DNA from: Deltaproteobacteria bacterium
GTDB taxonomy: Bacteria > Myxococcota_A > Polyangia > Polyangiales > JADJMO01
Direction: 5' to 3'
DNA: 64,000 nucleotides
Assembly: GCA_025363655.1 (NCBI GenBank)
Contig: JANYDK010000140.1
Coordinates: forward strand, 1-64,000
The notes beneath the pieces are model-generated. The model was not told where the DNA came from. It did not search any database and saw nothing but the letters and a program-made list of their open reading frames with translations. The first letter of the stretch is position 1, and every line of letters begins with the position of its first letter. Shown here piece after piece: positions 26,790 through 35,896 of the stretch. Position numbers and translations under genes: made by a program.

Positions 26790-28475
26790 ATGGCCTTCTT
26801 CCAAACCCCGCCCACGCTCGGTCATGCCTTTCACACCGATCGCGTCTTGCGTAGCTACTTGCGCCGCGTGCTTCCTGCCGACGTGCTCGCCGACGTCACG
26901 CCGTCGTTCGAAGCCCTCGGCGAGATCACCGGCGGCGCGCTCTACGAGCTGCAGCTGCGCGACCGGCTCAACGAGCCGACGCTGACGCAGTGGGATCCGT
27001 GGGGGAATCGCATCGATCGCATCGACGTCTCGCCGCTCTGGGTCGAGGCGAAGAGGCTCGCCTGCGAGCACGGCGTCGTCGCCACCGCGTATGAGCGCAA
27101 GCACGGCAACCTCTCGCGCATCCATCAGTTCGGGCTCGTGTACCTCTTCGAACCCTCGAGCGACGTCTATACGTGCCCCTTGGCGATGACCGACGGTGCC
27201 GCGCGCACGCTCCTCTCGCATGGCAACGCGCGGCTCGTCGAGCGAGCGATCCCGAGGCTCACGAGCCGCGATCCGAATTTCGCTTGGACCTCGGGACAGT
27301 GGATGACCGAGCGCACCGGCGGCTCCGACGTCGGCATCTCCGAGACGGTCGCCAAAGCGGCGCCGAACGGCGATGGATATCTTCTCTATGGAACCAAGTG
27401 GTTCACCTCGGCGACCACCAGCGAGATGGCGCTGACGTTGGCGCGTCCCGAAGGTGCGCCCTCGGGTGGACGTGGCCTCGCGCTCTTCTATCTCGAGCGT
27501 CAACACGAAGGGCGCTCCAACGGCATCCTCGTCAATCGGCTGAAAGACAAGCTCGGAACGCGCAAAGTGCCGACCGCGGAGCTGACCCTCGACGGCACCT
27601 ACGCGACGCCGGTCGCCGGGCTCGATGGTGGCGTGCGCAACATCACCCCGATGCTCAACATCACCCGTACTTGGAACGCGATCGGCGCGGTCGGCGGGAT
27701 GCGCCGCATGCTCGCGCTCGTCCGCAACTACGCCGAGAAGCGCGTCGCGTTCGGCGCGCAGCTGTCTCAGAAGCCGCTCCACCTCGACACCGTCGCGGGC
27801 CTGCAGGCCGAGTACGAAGCGGCCTTCCATCTCGCCTTCCGCGTCGTCGAGCTGCTCGGTCGCGACGAGACGAACGAGCTGACGCCGCGTGAAGCCGATC
27901 TCTTGCGCGTGCTCACGCCGGTGATGAAGCTGACGACGGCGCGTCAGGCGGTGTCGGTGGCGAGCGAGACGCTCGAGTCCTTCGGTGGCGCCGGCTACGT
28001 CGAGGACACCGGCATTCCGCATCTTCTCCGCGACGCGCAGGTGCTCTCGATTTGGGAGGGCACGACCAACGTCCTCGCGCTCGACACGCTGCGCGCGCTC
28101 GGCCCCACCGGCGAACGTTTCCCCGTCTTCGAGGAAGAGGTGCGCACGCTCGCCCACGCCGGCGACGCCGACGCGCGCCTCGCCGAGGCCGGTCGCGCCG
28201 CCATCGCCGGCATCGAGCACGCCAAGCAATGGCTCCTCGAGACGGCGAGCGATCGCGTCGCGCTCGAAGCGGGAGCCCGTCGCTTCGCGCTCACCCTCGG
28301 TCGCTCCCTCGAGCTCGCGCTCCTCGTCCGCCACGCCGCCTGGTCGAAGGCCACCGAACGCGACGGCCGTGCCCGCGCCGCTGCCCTGCGTTTCATGCGT
28401 CACGGCGTCGATTCCATAACTTTGATATCGAACGACGACGCCGCCCTCGCCCGCGACGAAGAGCTGGCGGTCTGA
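26790..28475 (+). CDS. AidB-like acyl-CoA dehydrogenase family protein
   Basis: 561 residues from the ATG at 26790. It is longer than ordinary acyl-CoA dehydrogenases (about 380) and shows the AidB layout: an extra N-terminal region (FFQTPPTLGHAF), a central flavin domain with CPLAMTDGAARTLL, WMTERTGGSDVG and WFTSATTSEMALTLARPEG, and a C-terminal helical domain with FGGAGYVEDTGIPHLLRDAQVLSIWEGTTNVLALD. E. coli AidB binds DNA and protects against alkylation, and other members oxidise acyl-CoAs, so the physiological reaction is left open. FAD binding is clear. The next gene begins 2 bases downstream, pointing to an operon. Confidence 0.88.
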   Translation: MAFFQTPPTLGHAFHTDRVLRSYLRRVLPADVLADVTPSFEALGEITGGALYELQLRDRLNEPTLTQWDPWGNRIDRIDVSPLWVEAKRLACEHGVVATAYERKHGNLSRIHQFGLVYLFEPSSDVYTCPLAMTDGAARTLLSHGNARLVERAIPRLTSRDPNFAWTSGQWMTERTGGSDVGISETVAKAAPNGDGYLLYGTKWFTSATTSEMALTLARPEGAPSGGRGLALFYLERQHEGRSNGILVNRLKDKLGTRKVPTAELTLDGTYATPVAGLDGGVRNITPMLNITRTWNAIGAVGGMRRMLALVRNYAEKRVAFGAQLSQKPLHLDTVAGLQAEYEAAFHLAFRVVELLGRDETNELTPREADLLRVLTPVMKLTTARQAVSVASETLESFGGAGYVEDTGIPHLLRDAQVLSIWEGTTNVLALDTLRALGPTGERFPVFEEEVRTLAHAGDADARLAEAGRAAIAGIEHAKQWLLETASDRVALEAGARRFALTLGRSLELALLVRHAAWSKATERDGRARAAALRFMRHGVDSITLISNDDAALARDEELAV

Positions 28476-28477
28476 CC

Positions 28478-29476
28478 ATGTCCGGCGCCGCGACGCGCGC
28501 CTTCGCGACCGTTTCGACGCTTCTCGCGTTCGTCGCGCTTGCCGATCGCGCCAGCGCTGCGCCTCCCGAGACCGCTCACCTCTGGTGGAAAGCGGGCGCC
28601 GGCACCGAGTCGTGCATCCAGCAACACGACCTCGAAAAAGACGTCACCACCCGCCTCGGCCGCGACCCGTTCACTGGCACTCCCACACGCCTGATCGAGG
28701 TCGAGCTGCTGCACGAGCAGAATGTCTGGAAGGCCAACCTCACCTTCCGCACGTTCACCGACGGAGAGAAGCTCGGCAGCCGCGAGCTCAAGTCGACCTC
28801 CGAGTGCCAAGGCTTGAGCAACGCGCTCGCGCTCGCAGTTGCGCTCGCGATCGATCCGACCGCATCGCTTTCGCCCGCGCCCGCGCCCGCGCCCACGCCC
28901 GCGCCCGCGCCCGCGCCCACGCCCGCGCCCACGCCCACGCCCGCGCCCACGCCCACGCCCACGCCCACGCCCACGCCCGCCCCTGCGCAACTCGACGCCC
29001 GCTTCCTCCTCGCCGCCGGCCTCGTCCCCCGCGCCGCGCCGGGCCTCCTCCTCAGCTACGACGGCTCCACGCGGCTCCACCCCCGCATCGGCGCCTTCCT
29101 CATCCCCAGCACCAAAACCTCCAGCGGCAACGAAGCCTTCGGCATCACCGCCTTCACCGGCGCCGCCTGCTTCTCCTTCTTCGACGAGCACGCAGCCAGC
29201 GTCGAATCATGCGGAGGCCTCGCGCTCGGTGTCATCCACGCCGTCGTCTACGCCAACGATCCGATCACCCCCGGAGATCGCCTCTGGCTCGGCGTCGACA
29301 CCAGCTTGCACGCTCGTGTCCTGGTCGTGTCGCCGGTGTCGGTGGTCGCCGGACTGACCGGTCTCTGGCCCCTCACGCGGCAGCGCTACCTCGCCGAAGG
29401 GCGTGATTCTCCGCTGTTTCAGCAGCCTTTCGTGACCCTGTTGGCGTCCGTCGGGCTCTCGGTTCCTTTTCTTTGA
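28478..29476 (+). CDS. Exported protein with (AP/TP) linker
   Basis: 332 residues. A signal peptide (to about residue 27, ADRASA-AP) precedes a mixed domain (about 28-125, with one Cys pair near TESCIQQH and TSECQGLSN). A 40-residue linker of alternating Pro with Ala/Thr follows, encoded by GCCCGC/GCCCAC hexamers. The C-terminal beta-rich half has ACFSFFDEH and a Phe-Leu C-terminal end that fits an outer membrane barrel. I do not recognise the family by name, but the gene precedes an ECF sigma gene, as similar proteins do in myxobacteria. A possible target or partner of the sigma system. Confidence 0.65.
   Translation: MSGAATRAFATVSTLLAFVALADRASAAPPETAHLWWKAGAGTESCIQQHDLEKDVTTRLGRDPFTGTPTRLIEVELLHEQNVWKANLTFRTFTDGEKLGSRELKSTSECQGLSNALALAVALAIDPTASLSPAPAPAPTPAPAPAPTPAPTPTPAPTPTPTPTPTPAPAQLDARFLLAAGLVPRAAPGLLLSYDGSTRLHPRIGAFLIPSTKTSSGNEAFGITAFTGAACFSFFDEHAASVESCGGLALGVIHAVVYANDPITPGDRLWLGVDTSLHARVLVVSPVSVVAGLTGLWPLTRQRYLAEGRDSPLFQQPFVTLLASVGLSVPFL
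28872..28984 (+). repeat. GCCCGC/GCCCAC hexamer tract
   Basis: About 19 imperfect hexamer units encoding the Ala-Pro/Thr-Pro linker of the exported protein at 28478. Confidence 0.8.
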
Positions 29477-29501
29477 AGGTTCCGTGAAGGACGAGGTTGC
29501 C

Positions 29502-30137
29502 ATGGAGCATGTACCGGGCGTGGGTCTCCCGGTGCCGACGTCGACGCTTCCTGTCGCGACGGCAGGACTGCCCGGTTCGGGAGGTCCGCTCGACGTGCGC
29601 GCCATTCACGACGCCCACGCCGACTTCGTCTTCGCCACCCTCCAACGCTTCGGCGTGCGCGACGCCGATCTCGACGACCTCATGCAGGAAGTCTTCGTCG
29701 TCGTCCATCGTCGTCTCGATAGCTTCGACGGCACTTCGCGGATGACGACCTGGCTCTTCGGCATCGCCATGCGCGTCGCCGCAGGGTGGCGTCGCCGAGC
29801 CCACGTTCGTCGTGAACGCGCGACCGACGAGCTCCCCGAGGACGCCGAAGCTCATCAACGCGAAGGCGCGCTCCCTGCCGACGAAGCGCTCGCGCTCATG
29901 CAAGCGCGCTCGCAGCTCGAGGTCATCCTCGACGGCATGGACCTCGAACGTCGCGCCGCCTTCGTCATGTTCGAGATCGAAGAAATGTCCTGTGAAGAGA
30001 TTGCGCAGATCGTCGGTGTCCCCGTCGGAACGGTCTATTCGCGGCTGCACAAAGCCCGCAAAGAGTTCGAATCGGCTCTCGCCCGCCTGCACGCCCGCGA
30101 CGCCGGAGAAGCTGCAAAAAGAGGAGTTGGGCGATGA
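29502..30137 (+). CDS. ECF RNA polymerase sigma factor
   Basis: 211 residues from the ATG at 29502, preferred over the GTG at 29484 because GAGG lies 7 bases upstream. Region 2 is seen in [22 protein letters not shown] followed by [13 protein letters not shown], and region 4 in [28 protein letters not shown] helical segment links them. It directs polymerase to a small envelope-stress-type regulon. The stop overlaps the ATG of the membrane protein at 30134 by ATGA, which places a probable anti-sigma partner in the same transcript. The target promoter is unknown. Confidence 0.88.
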   Translation: MEHVPGVGLPVPTSTLPVATAGLPGSGGPLDVRAIHDAHADFVFATLQRFGVRDADLDDLMQEVFVVVHRRLDSFDGTSRMTTWLFGIAMRVAAGWRRRAHVRRERATDELPEDAEAHQREGALPADEALALMQARSQLEVILDGMDLERRAAFVMFEIEEMSCEEIAQIVGVPVGTVYSRLHKARKEFESALARLHARDAGEAAKRGVGR

Positions 30138-30859
30138 GCGAGCCGCTGCGCTACCGCGATCGAAGTGAAGGTTCTCCGCCCGGCGCGGCCGACCTCCTTC
30201 GCGCCGCGCGCAAACCGCGAACGATGACCGAAGGCGAACGCGCCCGCAGCGCAGTCAAGGTCGCCGCTCTCGTCGCCCCCCCTATCGCCGCCGCCGTCGC
30301 TTCCAAAACTTTCACCGCCAAGTCCCTCGCCATCCTCACGCTCTGCGGCCTCTTCGGCCTCGTCCTCGGCATCACCGTCTTCACCCTCCGCGGCTCCCGC
30401 GTCACCGAGCTCCCCACCGAGACCACCCGCCCCACGCCCACGCCCACGCCCACCCCCACGCCCACGCCCACGCCCACGCCCACGCCCACGCCCACGCCCA
30501 CGCCCACGCCCACGCCCGCACCCGCGCCCACGCCCGCACCCGCGCCCACGCCCACGCCCACGCCCACGCCCACGCCCACGCCCTCCGCCTCCGACGACCT
30601 CGATCAAGAAGCCAAACTCCTCGAGCTCGCCCGCAAATCCCTCGACACCAACCCCTCCGCCTCCCTCGCCGCCTGCGAAAAACACCGCGCCCTCTTCCCC
30701 AAAGGCCAACTCGCCGCCGAACGTGAGCTGATCAAAATCGACGCCCTCAAGCGCCTCGGTCGCATCGCCGAAGCGAAAAAATGCGGCGATACCTTCATCG
30801 CGCAAAACCCCGGCAGCCTCTACGTCGTACGCGCGCGTGCGCTGCTCGATGGGTTGTAG
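30134..30859 (+). CDS. Single-pass membrane protein with (TP)n linker, putative anti-sigma
   Basis: 241 residues, ATGA overlap with the ECF sigma gene. A cytoplasmic segment of about 65 residues is followed by one helix (about 67-88, [21 protein letters not shown]). A periplasmic linker of about 50 residues of alternating Thr/Pro, with a few Ala, is encoded by GCCCAC hexamers (30430-30583). A C-terminal alpha-helical TPR-like domain (about 155-241, [25 protein letters not shown]) ends the protein. Context and topology suggest it controls the sigma factor, but it lacks the ZAS zinc motif, so this is inferred. Replication slippage could vary linker length. Confidence 0.65.
   Translation: MSEPLRYRDRSEGSPPGAADLLRAARKPRTMTEGERARSAVKVAALVAPPIAAAVASKTFTAKSLAILTLCGLFGLVLGITVFTLRGSRVTELPTETTRPTPTPTPTPTPTPTPTPTPTPTPTPTPTPAPAPTPAPAPTPTPTPTPTPTPSASDDLDQEAKLLELARKSLDTNPSASLAACEKHRALFPKGQLAAERELIKIDALKRLGRIAEAKKCGDTFIAQNPGSLYVVRARALLDGL
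30430..30583 (+). repeat. GCCCAC hexamer tract
   Basis: About 25 nearly exact hexamer units encoding the (Thr-Pro)n linker of the membrane protein at 30134; the longest such tract in the window. Confidence 0.85.
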
Positions 30860-30882
30860 CGAGCGGAGTACTCTCCCCCGCG

Positions 30883-31791
30883 ATGCGCTCTCTCGCGTTC
30901 CTGCGCTCGCTGCGCTTCACGCACGTCGTGCCCTTCGTGCTCGTGGGCTGCATGCCCGATGTGCTCCTCGAAGGCAGCGCACATGACGCCACGCCCGACG
31001 CGGTCACGGACGTCGCCTCCGAAGTCCGCGCGCCGTGCAGCACGCGCGGCGGTCCGATGGTCGACCTCGGCACGCACTGCATCGACCTCACCGAGGTGAC
31101 CAAGGCCGAGTACCAACGCTTCCTCGACACCGCACCTTCGCCGCTCACGCAGCCCACGGAATGTCGCTGGAACACCGACTTTTCCCCGCTAGCGAAGCCG
31201 AGCACCGTCGACTCGTCGTGCGACGTGACGTTCCACGCCGACGTCAACGACGTCGTCAAATTCCCCAATCGTCCGGTGGTCTGCGTCGATTGGTGCGATG
31301 CGCAGGCGTACTGTGCGTCGGTCGGCAAGCACCTATGCGGTCGCATCGGCGGAGGTACCGAGGGGACGCCCACGGACGACGGCAACGTCATCGACGACGC
31401 AGCTCGCAGCGAGTGGTACCGCGCGTGCGTCGGCCCCGATGCGACGCCTTACCCGTACGGTGCATCTTTCGACCCAGCCGTGTGCCGCTTCGACACCACG
31501 CCCAGTGCGCTCAAGCCCGTCGACGTCGCGTCGATGCCGTCGTGTCACGGCAAGGCGGGCACTCCGTGGGGCGCGCTCTACGATCTCAGCGGCAACGTCG
31601 CGGAGTGGACCGACAGCTGCAATCCGCCGCAAAAAGGCGTCGATCCGGCGACGCAGGGTTGCACCGCGCGCGGCGGTTGGTGGCGTGACGATCGCAGCGA
31701 CGCGCTCGCGTGCAAGGCCACGGCCGATCGCGCGTTGGTCTGGCCACGCGCCCGCGCCGACGATCACATCGGGTTTCGTTGCTGCAGTTGA
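30883..31791 (+). CDS. Formylglycine-generating-enzyme-like lipoprotein
   Basis: 302 residues from the ATG at 30883. A lipobox (VLVGC) follows a short signal. The rest is an FGE/SUMF1-type domain: the start [23 protein letters not shown], the middle [44 protein letters not shown] and the end IGFRCC. Unlike sulfatase-activating FGEs it is exported and has eight or more Cys residues, probably as disulfides, so it may be a structural or peptidoglycan-associated relative rather than a formylglycine generator. Its gene follows the ECF module by 23 bases on the same strand and may belong to it. Confidence 0.8.
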   Translation: MRSLAFLRSLRFTHVVPFVLVGCMPDVLLEGSAHDATPDAVTDVASEVRAPCSTRGGPMVDLGTHCIDLTEVTKAEYQRFLDTAPSPLTQPTECRWNTDFSPLAKPSTVDSSCDVTFHADVNDVVKFPNRPVVCVDWCDAQAYCASVGKHLCGRIGGGTEGTPTDDGNVIDDAARSEWYRACVGPDATPYPYGASFDPAVCRFDTTPSALKPVDVASMPSCHGKAGTPWGALYDLSGNVAEWTDSCNPPQKGVDPATQGCTARGGWWRDDRSDALACKATADRALVWPRARADDHIGFRCCS

Positions 31792-31823
31792 CGTCGTCCA
31801 CGGTCTGCGAAGGAGCACTCATC

Positions 31824-32807
31824 ATGCGCACGCGTAAGCTCGGTTCTCTCGAGGTGTCGGCGGTCGGTCTCGGTTGCATGGGGATGAGCGAGTTCTACGG
31901 TCCCGGCGACGAGGCCGAGTCGATCGCCACCGTCCACCGCGCCCTCGAGCTCGGTCTGACGTTGCTCGACACCGCCGACATGTACGGGCCCCACACCAAC
32001 GAAGTGCTCGTCGGTCGCGCCATCGCCGGCAAGCGCGACAAGGTCGTCGTCGCCACCAAATTCGGCATCGTCCGCGGCCCGCGCCCGGAAGATCGTCGCA
32101 TCGACGGGAGCCCGGCGTACGTGAAAAGCGCAGTCGAAGGCAGCCTCCAGCGGCTCGGCATCGAGACCATCGATCTCTACCAACAACACCGCGTCGATCC
32201 GGCGACGCCGATCGAAGAGACCGTCGGTGCGATGGCTGCGCTGGTGAAGGAAGGAAAAGTTCGTCACCTCGGCCTCTCCGAAGTGAGCGCGGAGACGCTT
32301 CGGCGGGCGCATGCAGTGCATCCGATCGCGTCGGTGCAGTCCGAGCTCTCGCTCTGGTCACGCGATCCCGAGACCGACGGCGTGCTCGCCGCATGCAAAG
32401 AGCTCGGCGTCGGCTTCCTCGCCTACAGCCCGCTCGGTCGCGGCTTTCTCACCGGCCAGCTCAAGCGCTTCGAAGACTTCGACGCGTCCGATTTCCGCCG
32501 CCACTCGCCGCGCTTCCAAGGCGAGAACTTCGACAAGAACCTCGAGCTGGTGAAGCAAATCGAGGCCATCGCGGCGGAGAAGAAGTGCGCCCCCTCGCAG
32601 CTCGCCCTCGCCTGGACGCTGACCCGCGGCGACTCGGTGGTGCCGATCCCGGGAACGAAGCGACGCAAGTACCTCGAGGAGAACCTCGGCGCTCTCGACG
32701 TCGAGCTGAGCGCCGCCGACCTCGCGCGTATCGAGGCCATTTTTCCCGTCGGCGCAGCGATCGGCCTGCGCTATCCGGCAGCAGCAATGTCGTCGCTCGG
32801 TCGTTGA
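31824..32807 (+). CDS. Aldo/keto reductase
   Basis: 327 residues from the ATG at 31824, with AAGGAG 8 bases upstream. It is an (alpha/beta)8 oxidoreductase using NADPH. The catalytic tetrad is visible as DTADMYG (Asp, Tyr), VATKFG (Lys) and QQHRVD (His), and the cofactor end as [18 protein letters not shown]. Motifs such as [11 protein letters not shown] and the [12 protein letters not shown] segment match the AKR13/YakC-type group, which reduces reactive aldehydes and ketones. The native substrate cannot be told. Single gene by spacing. Confidence 0.9.
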   Translation: MRTRKLGSLEVSAVGLGCMGMSEFYGPGDEAESIATVHRALELGLTLLDTADMYGPHTNEVLVGRAIAGKRDKVVVATKFGIVRGPRPEDRRIDGSPAYVKSAVEGSLQRLGIETIDLYQQHRVDPATPIEETVGAMAALVKEGKVRHLGLSEVSAETLRRAHAVHPIASVQSELSLWSRDPETDGVLAACKELGVGFLAYSPLGRGFLTGQLKRFEDFDASDFRRHSPRFQGENFDKNLELVKQIEAIAAEKKCAPSQLALAWTLTRGDSVVPIPGTKRRKYLEENLGALDVELSAADLARIEAIFPVGAAIGLRYPAAAMSSLGR

Positions 32808-32813
32808 CTCGTT

Positions 32814-33068
32814 TCAGAACGGCGCGCTCTTCACTGCGCCTTCGATCTTCGGCAGCGTCGCCTTCTTCTCGGCGCTGGCGTCGATCGTCGCCCCAGGCTT
32901 CGCGAGCTCGGTGACGAGCGGCCGCTGCGGTCGCACCGAGACGACGATGGTGGAAATCTCGCTCGGCGGACCGGCGACGGCGCGCCGAGGTGCGATTGCG
33001 GTGAGCGCGGCGAAGGCAGGAACGGCGAGGACGAGCGAGACCAGGGCGACGAGAAAAGAGCGGCGCAT
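32814..33068 (-). CDS. Small exported protein, unknown
   Basis: 84 residues. A textbook signal peptide (RRSFLVALVSLVLAVPAFA-AL) is followed by about 60 residues of mature protein with Lys/Glu/Pro and no Cys. No family recognised. It ends six bases from the aldo/keto reductase stop, convergent. The signal peptide makes it more likely real than random. Confidence 0.55.
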   Translation of the reverse strand: MRRSFLVALVSLVLAVPAFAALTAIAPRRAVAGPPSEISTIVVSVRPQRPLVTELAKPGATIDASAEKKATLPKIEGAVKSAPF

Positions 33069-33129
33069 CTCGATGAGAACCGCCCTGCTCGCGGATCTTG
33101 GCGTCAGCGTTGGCGACCTTCGGGAGCGC

Positions 33130-33768
33130 TCAGTACGGCACGTAGGCCGGACGCGGGTGCTCGACGAACTCCTTCACGCACGGACGCTGCCACTGCTCTT
33201 CGGCGTAGCTGCGCAGGTGTGAGGGCACGTCGTCGCCATTCTTGACGAGGCGCATGAGCATGAGCGAGAGGTCGACGTCGACGGCGGTGAAGTGATGAAA
33301 GACGTGCTGCCGTCCGACCGGGAGGAGCTCGCTCGCGATCGCGATCACCTTGTCGGCAGCTGCGCGGCCGGCGGGCGAGAGCGGCTTGTCGGTCTTCTCG
33401 TAGAAGACGGTCGTCGTCGGTCGCTCTTCACGGAGCGCGAGCGAGTCGCTGCGAATCCAGGCCATGATTTGCCGTGCGCGGCCGCGATCGTGGAGACCCG
33501 GGGGGAGCATGCGCGCGTGGTGAGGACCGGCGAACGCGTCTTCGAGATACTCGACGATGGCGCTCGACTCGGCGAGCCAAAAGCCGTCGTGCTCGAGCGC
33601 AGGGACCTTGCGCGTGACCGTGGCGGCGAAGCTCGCGTGCTTCTGCTCACCGTCGCCGAGCGAGACGGCCTTCATCTCGAAGGGAATCGCCATCTCGCGG
33701 AGCGTCGCGTAGCACGTGAGGACGTAAGGGCTGATCCAGAACTTCTCGCCGTAGAGCGTGATTCCCAT
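33130..33768 (-). CDS. yfcF: Glutathione S-transferase, YfcF type
   Basis: 212 residues from the ATG at 33768 (MGITLYG). The N-terminal thioredoxin-like domain shows KFWISPYVLTCYATL, RKVPALEHDGFWLAESSAIVEYLEDAF and RARQIMAWIRSDSLALREERPTTTVF. That order and wording is the same as E. coli YfcF (214 residues), and the C-terminal helical domain has DVDLSLMLMRLVKNGDDVP as in YfcF. YfcF has glutathione peroxidase/transferase activity against oxidative stress. Single gene; it follows the GNAT gene on the same strand at 32 bases and may share its transcript. Confidence 0.87.
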   Translation of the reverse strand: MGITLYGEKFWISPYVLTCYATLREMAIPFEMKAVSLGDGEQKHASFAATVTRKVPALEHDGFWLAESSAIVEYLEDAFAGPHHARMLPPGLHDRGRARQIMAWIRSDSLALREERPTTTVFYEKTDKPLSPAGRAAADKVIAIASELLPVGRQHVFHHFTAVDVDLSLMLMRLVKNGDDVPSHLRSYAEEQWQRPCVKEFVEHPRPAYVPY

Positions 33769-33799
33769 GCGCGCATCTCCGGCGATTCGGCCCCGGGGG

Positions 33800-34264
33800 T
33801 CAACGCGCGCGGACCATTTCAGTCGAGGGGTGCGGCTTCGGCGGCAGCTCGCTTCGTTCGATGAAACCAAGCTTGCGATAGAGCGGTTGCGCGTCGCGGG
33901 TCGCGAGCCAGACGAAGCGCACCCGTTGGAGGGACGGCTGCGCGAGGAGCAGCTCCATCAGCGCAGTGCCGAGGCCTCGTCCGCGCAAGTGCTCGGCGAC
34001 GACCACGTCGTAGACCCACGCATACTTGGCACCGTCGGAGATGGCGCGTGCGCTCGCCACGAGCCTTCCCGCTTCGTCACGCGCGCACACCCAGGCCGTC
34101 GAGCCGCGGTGCGCTCCGAGGATGTCGGCGCGGGTGAAGCGCCCTTCGTTCCAATAGAGGTGTTCGAGGAGCTCGAGGATTGCGAGGTAGTCGGCCTCGC
34201 TGCCGGGATGAGCGTCGAGCGTGATGCTGGCGGTGGCGCGGGCGCAGGTTGCAGACGAGTCCAT
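33800..34264 (-). CDS. GNAT N-acetyltransferase
   Basis: 154 residues. The GNAT acetyl-CoA motif A is clear (VYDVVVAEHLRGRGLGTALMELLL), followed by motif B LATRDAQPLYRKLGF with the alpha-4/beta-5 end. The substrate is unknown; small single-domain members acetylate amines or N-termini. It starts about 70 bases from the divergent MocR-type gene, and regulation by that protein is a reasonable guess. Confidence 0.88.
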   Translation of the reverse strand: MDSSATCARATASITLDAHPGSEADYLAILELLEHLYWNEGRFTRADILGAHRGSTAWVCARDEAGRLVASARAISDGAKYAWVYDVVVAEHLRGRGLGTALMELLLAQPSLQRVRFVWLATRDAQPLYRKLGFIERSELPPKPHPSTEMVRAR

Positions 34265-34334
34265 GACGCTCAGCCTGACGCTCGGGTGGTACCCACGAAA
34301 GGTCCAGTTCCTGAATTTCTGCTAGACCACCGAG

Positions 34335-35852
34335 ATGCGAACCTGGGAGCTGCGCGTGCCGATCGATCCGCAGGCCGACTCGCCAATTTTCCTGCAAATC
34401 GCCCGCGCCATCGCCGACGACGTGCGGCGCGGTCGGCTTCGCCCGGGCGAGGCTCTCCCCGGAACCCGCACCCTCGCCGAGACCATCGGCGTCCATCGGA
34501 ACACCGTCCTCGCCGCCTATCGTGAGCTCGCTGCCGAGGGATGGATCGCCGAGAGCGAGCCGGGAAAGCGTGGCACCTTCGTCTCTCGCGCGCTCCCCGA
34601 GCCGACGCCACGTCGCTTCGCCCTCGCCGCCGCTCCTCGCGACGAAGTGCCGACGCGCACCGGCTTCGATCTCCCGCCGCTCATCCCCGGTGTCGATCGT
34701 TGGGATCGCCCGCTGCCGCCGAAGGGGACGTTGGTCCTCAAGTCGGGCCTTCCTGATCTTCGACTCCTCCCCACCGCGCCGCTCGCCCGTGCCTATCGAC
34801 GCGCCTTGCGTGCACGTGGGCGCTCGCTCCTCGACTATGGCGATCCGCGCGGAGAGATTCACCTGCGCCGCGCGCTCGCGCAGATGCTCTCCTCGCTCCG
34901 TGGCCTCGCCGCGACCGAAGACTCGATCCTCGTCTCGCGCGGAAGTCAGATGGCCATCGATTTGGTGGCGCGCACGCTGCTCTCGCCGGGTGACGCCATC
35001 GCCGTCGAGTCTCTCGGCTATCGCCCGGCATGGGCCGCCTTCCGCCAAGCAGGCGCGCGTCTCGTACCCTTTCCCGTCGACGACGACGGGCTCCGCGTCG
35101 ACGTCCTCGCCGAAGCGATTTCACGCGAGAAAATCAGAGCGATTTACTGCACGCCTCACCATCAATATCCGACCACCCGGGTGATGCCGCCGGCACGACG
35201 GATGGCGCTCCTCGATCTCGCACGCGATCACCGCGTGGCGATCATCGAAGACGACTACGACTTCGAGTTCCACTACGACGGGCGGCCGGTCCTCCCGCTC
35301 GCGAGCGCCGATCGCGCCGGCGTCGTCGTCTATCTCGGCACGCTCTCCAAGGTCCTCGCGCCGGGCCTCAGGCTCGGCTTCGTCGTCGCGCCGCCGCCGC
35401 TCCTCGAACGTCTCGCGACGGTGCGTGCCTATGTCGATCGCCAAGGCGATCAAGCGACCGAGCGCGCGGTCGCCGAGCTCATCGAGGACGGCGAGGTGCC
35501 GCGTCACGTACGCAAGATGCGCCGCGCCTATCACGCTCGTCGCGACGCGCTCGTCTCCGCCCTGCGCACGCACCTCGGGGACGCCCTCGAGTTCGCGGTG
35601 CCGCAGGGAGGGATGGCGATCTGGGCTCGCGTGCGCGACGTCGACGTCGACGCTTGGGCCACGTGCTGCGAGACGCACGGCGCATCTTTCTACACCGGTC
35701 GTCGCTTCTCCTTCGACGGAAGGCCACGCCCCTTCGCCCGCCTCGGCTACGCCGCGCTCGACGAACGCGAGATCGCCGAGGTCGTGCGACGGATGGCGAT
35801 CGCCCACGCCGAGGTCGTCGCGAGCGCACGCCGCTCGGGAAAAACAGCCTGA
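34335..35852 (+). CDS. MocR/PdxR-type GntR regulator with aminotransferase domain
   Basis: 505 residues. The N-terminal winged helix (about 12-80, IFLQIARAIADDVRRGRLRPGEALPGTR) is of the GntR type. The rest is a fold-type I aminotransferase domain with the PLP lysine near residue 339 in YLGTLSKVLAPGLRLGF, the Asp of IIEDDYDFEFHYDG and an Arg near the C-terminus (RLGYAAL). MocR proteins use PLP as a ligand-sensing domain rather than an enzyme and control, for instance, PLP or GABA genes. The target here is most likely the divergent GNAT/GST run. A start a little upstream cannot be excluded. Confidence 0.9.
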   Translation: MRTWELRVPIDPQADSPIFLQIARAIADDVRRGRLRPGEALPGTRTLAETIGVHRNTVLAAYRELAAEGWIAESEPGKRGTFVSRALPEPTPRRFALAAAPRDEVPTRTGFDLPPLIPGVDRWDRPLPPKGTLVLKSGLPDLRLLPTAPLARAYRRALRARGRSLLDYGDPRGEIHLRRALAQMLSSLRGLAATEDSILVSRGSQMAIDLVARTLLSPGDAIAVESLGYRPAWAAFRQAGARLVPFPVDDDGLRVDVLAEAISREKIRAIYCTPHHQYPTTRVMPPARRMALLDLARDHRVAIIEDDYDFEFHYDGRPVLPLASADRAGVVVYLGTLSKVLAPGLRLGFVVAPPPLLERLATVRAYVDRQGDQATERAVAELIEDGEVPRHVRKMRRAYHARRDALVSALRTHLGDALEFAVPQGGMAIWARVRDVDVDAWATCCETHGASFYTGRRFSFDGRPRPFARLGYAALDEREIAEVVRRMAIAHAEVVASARRSGKTA

Positions 35853-35896
35853 TTCGTACGCTCGTTCTCGGCGCGGCGTCGTGAGACGATTGCGAC

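Noticed and set aside
26766-28403. 545-codon minus-strand frame opposite the acyl-CoA dehydrogenase
   Set aside because: Same reasoning: no motifs, Arg/Glu/Ala composition, and a clear gene on the other strand.
30430-30583. Tandem GCCCAC units as a possible CRISPR array
   Set aside because: No spacers, six-base period, inside a coding frame, and no cas genes in the window.
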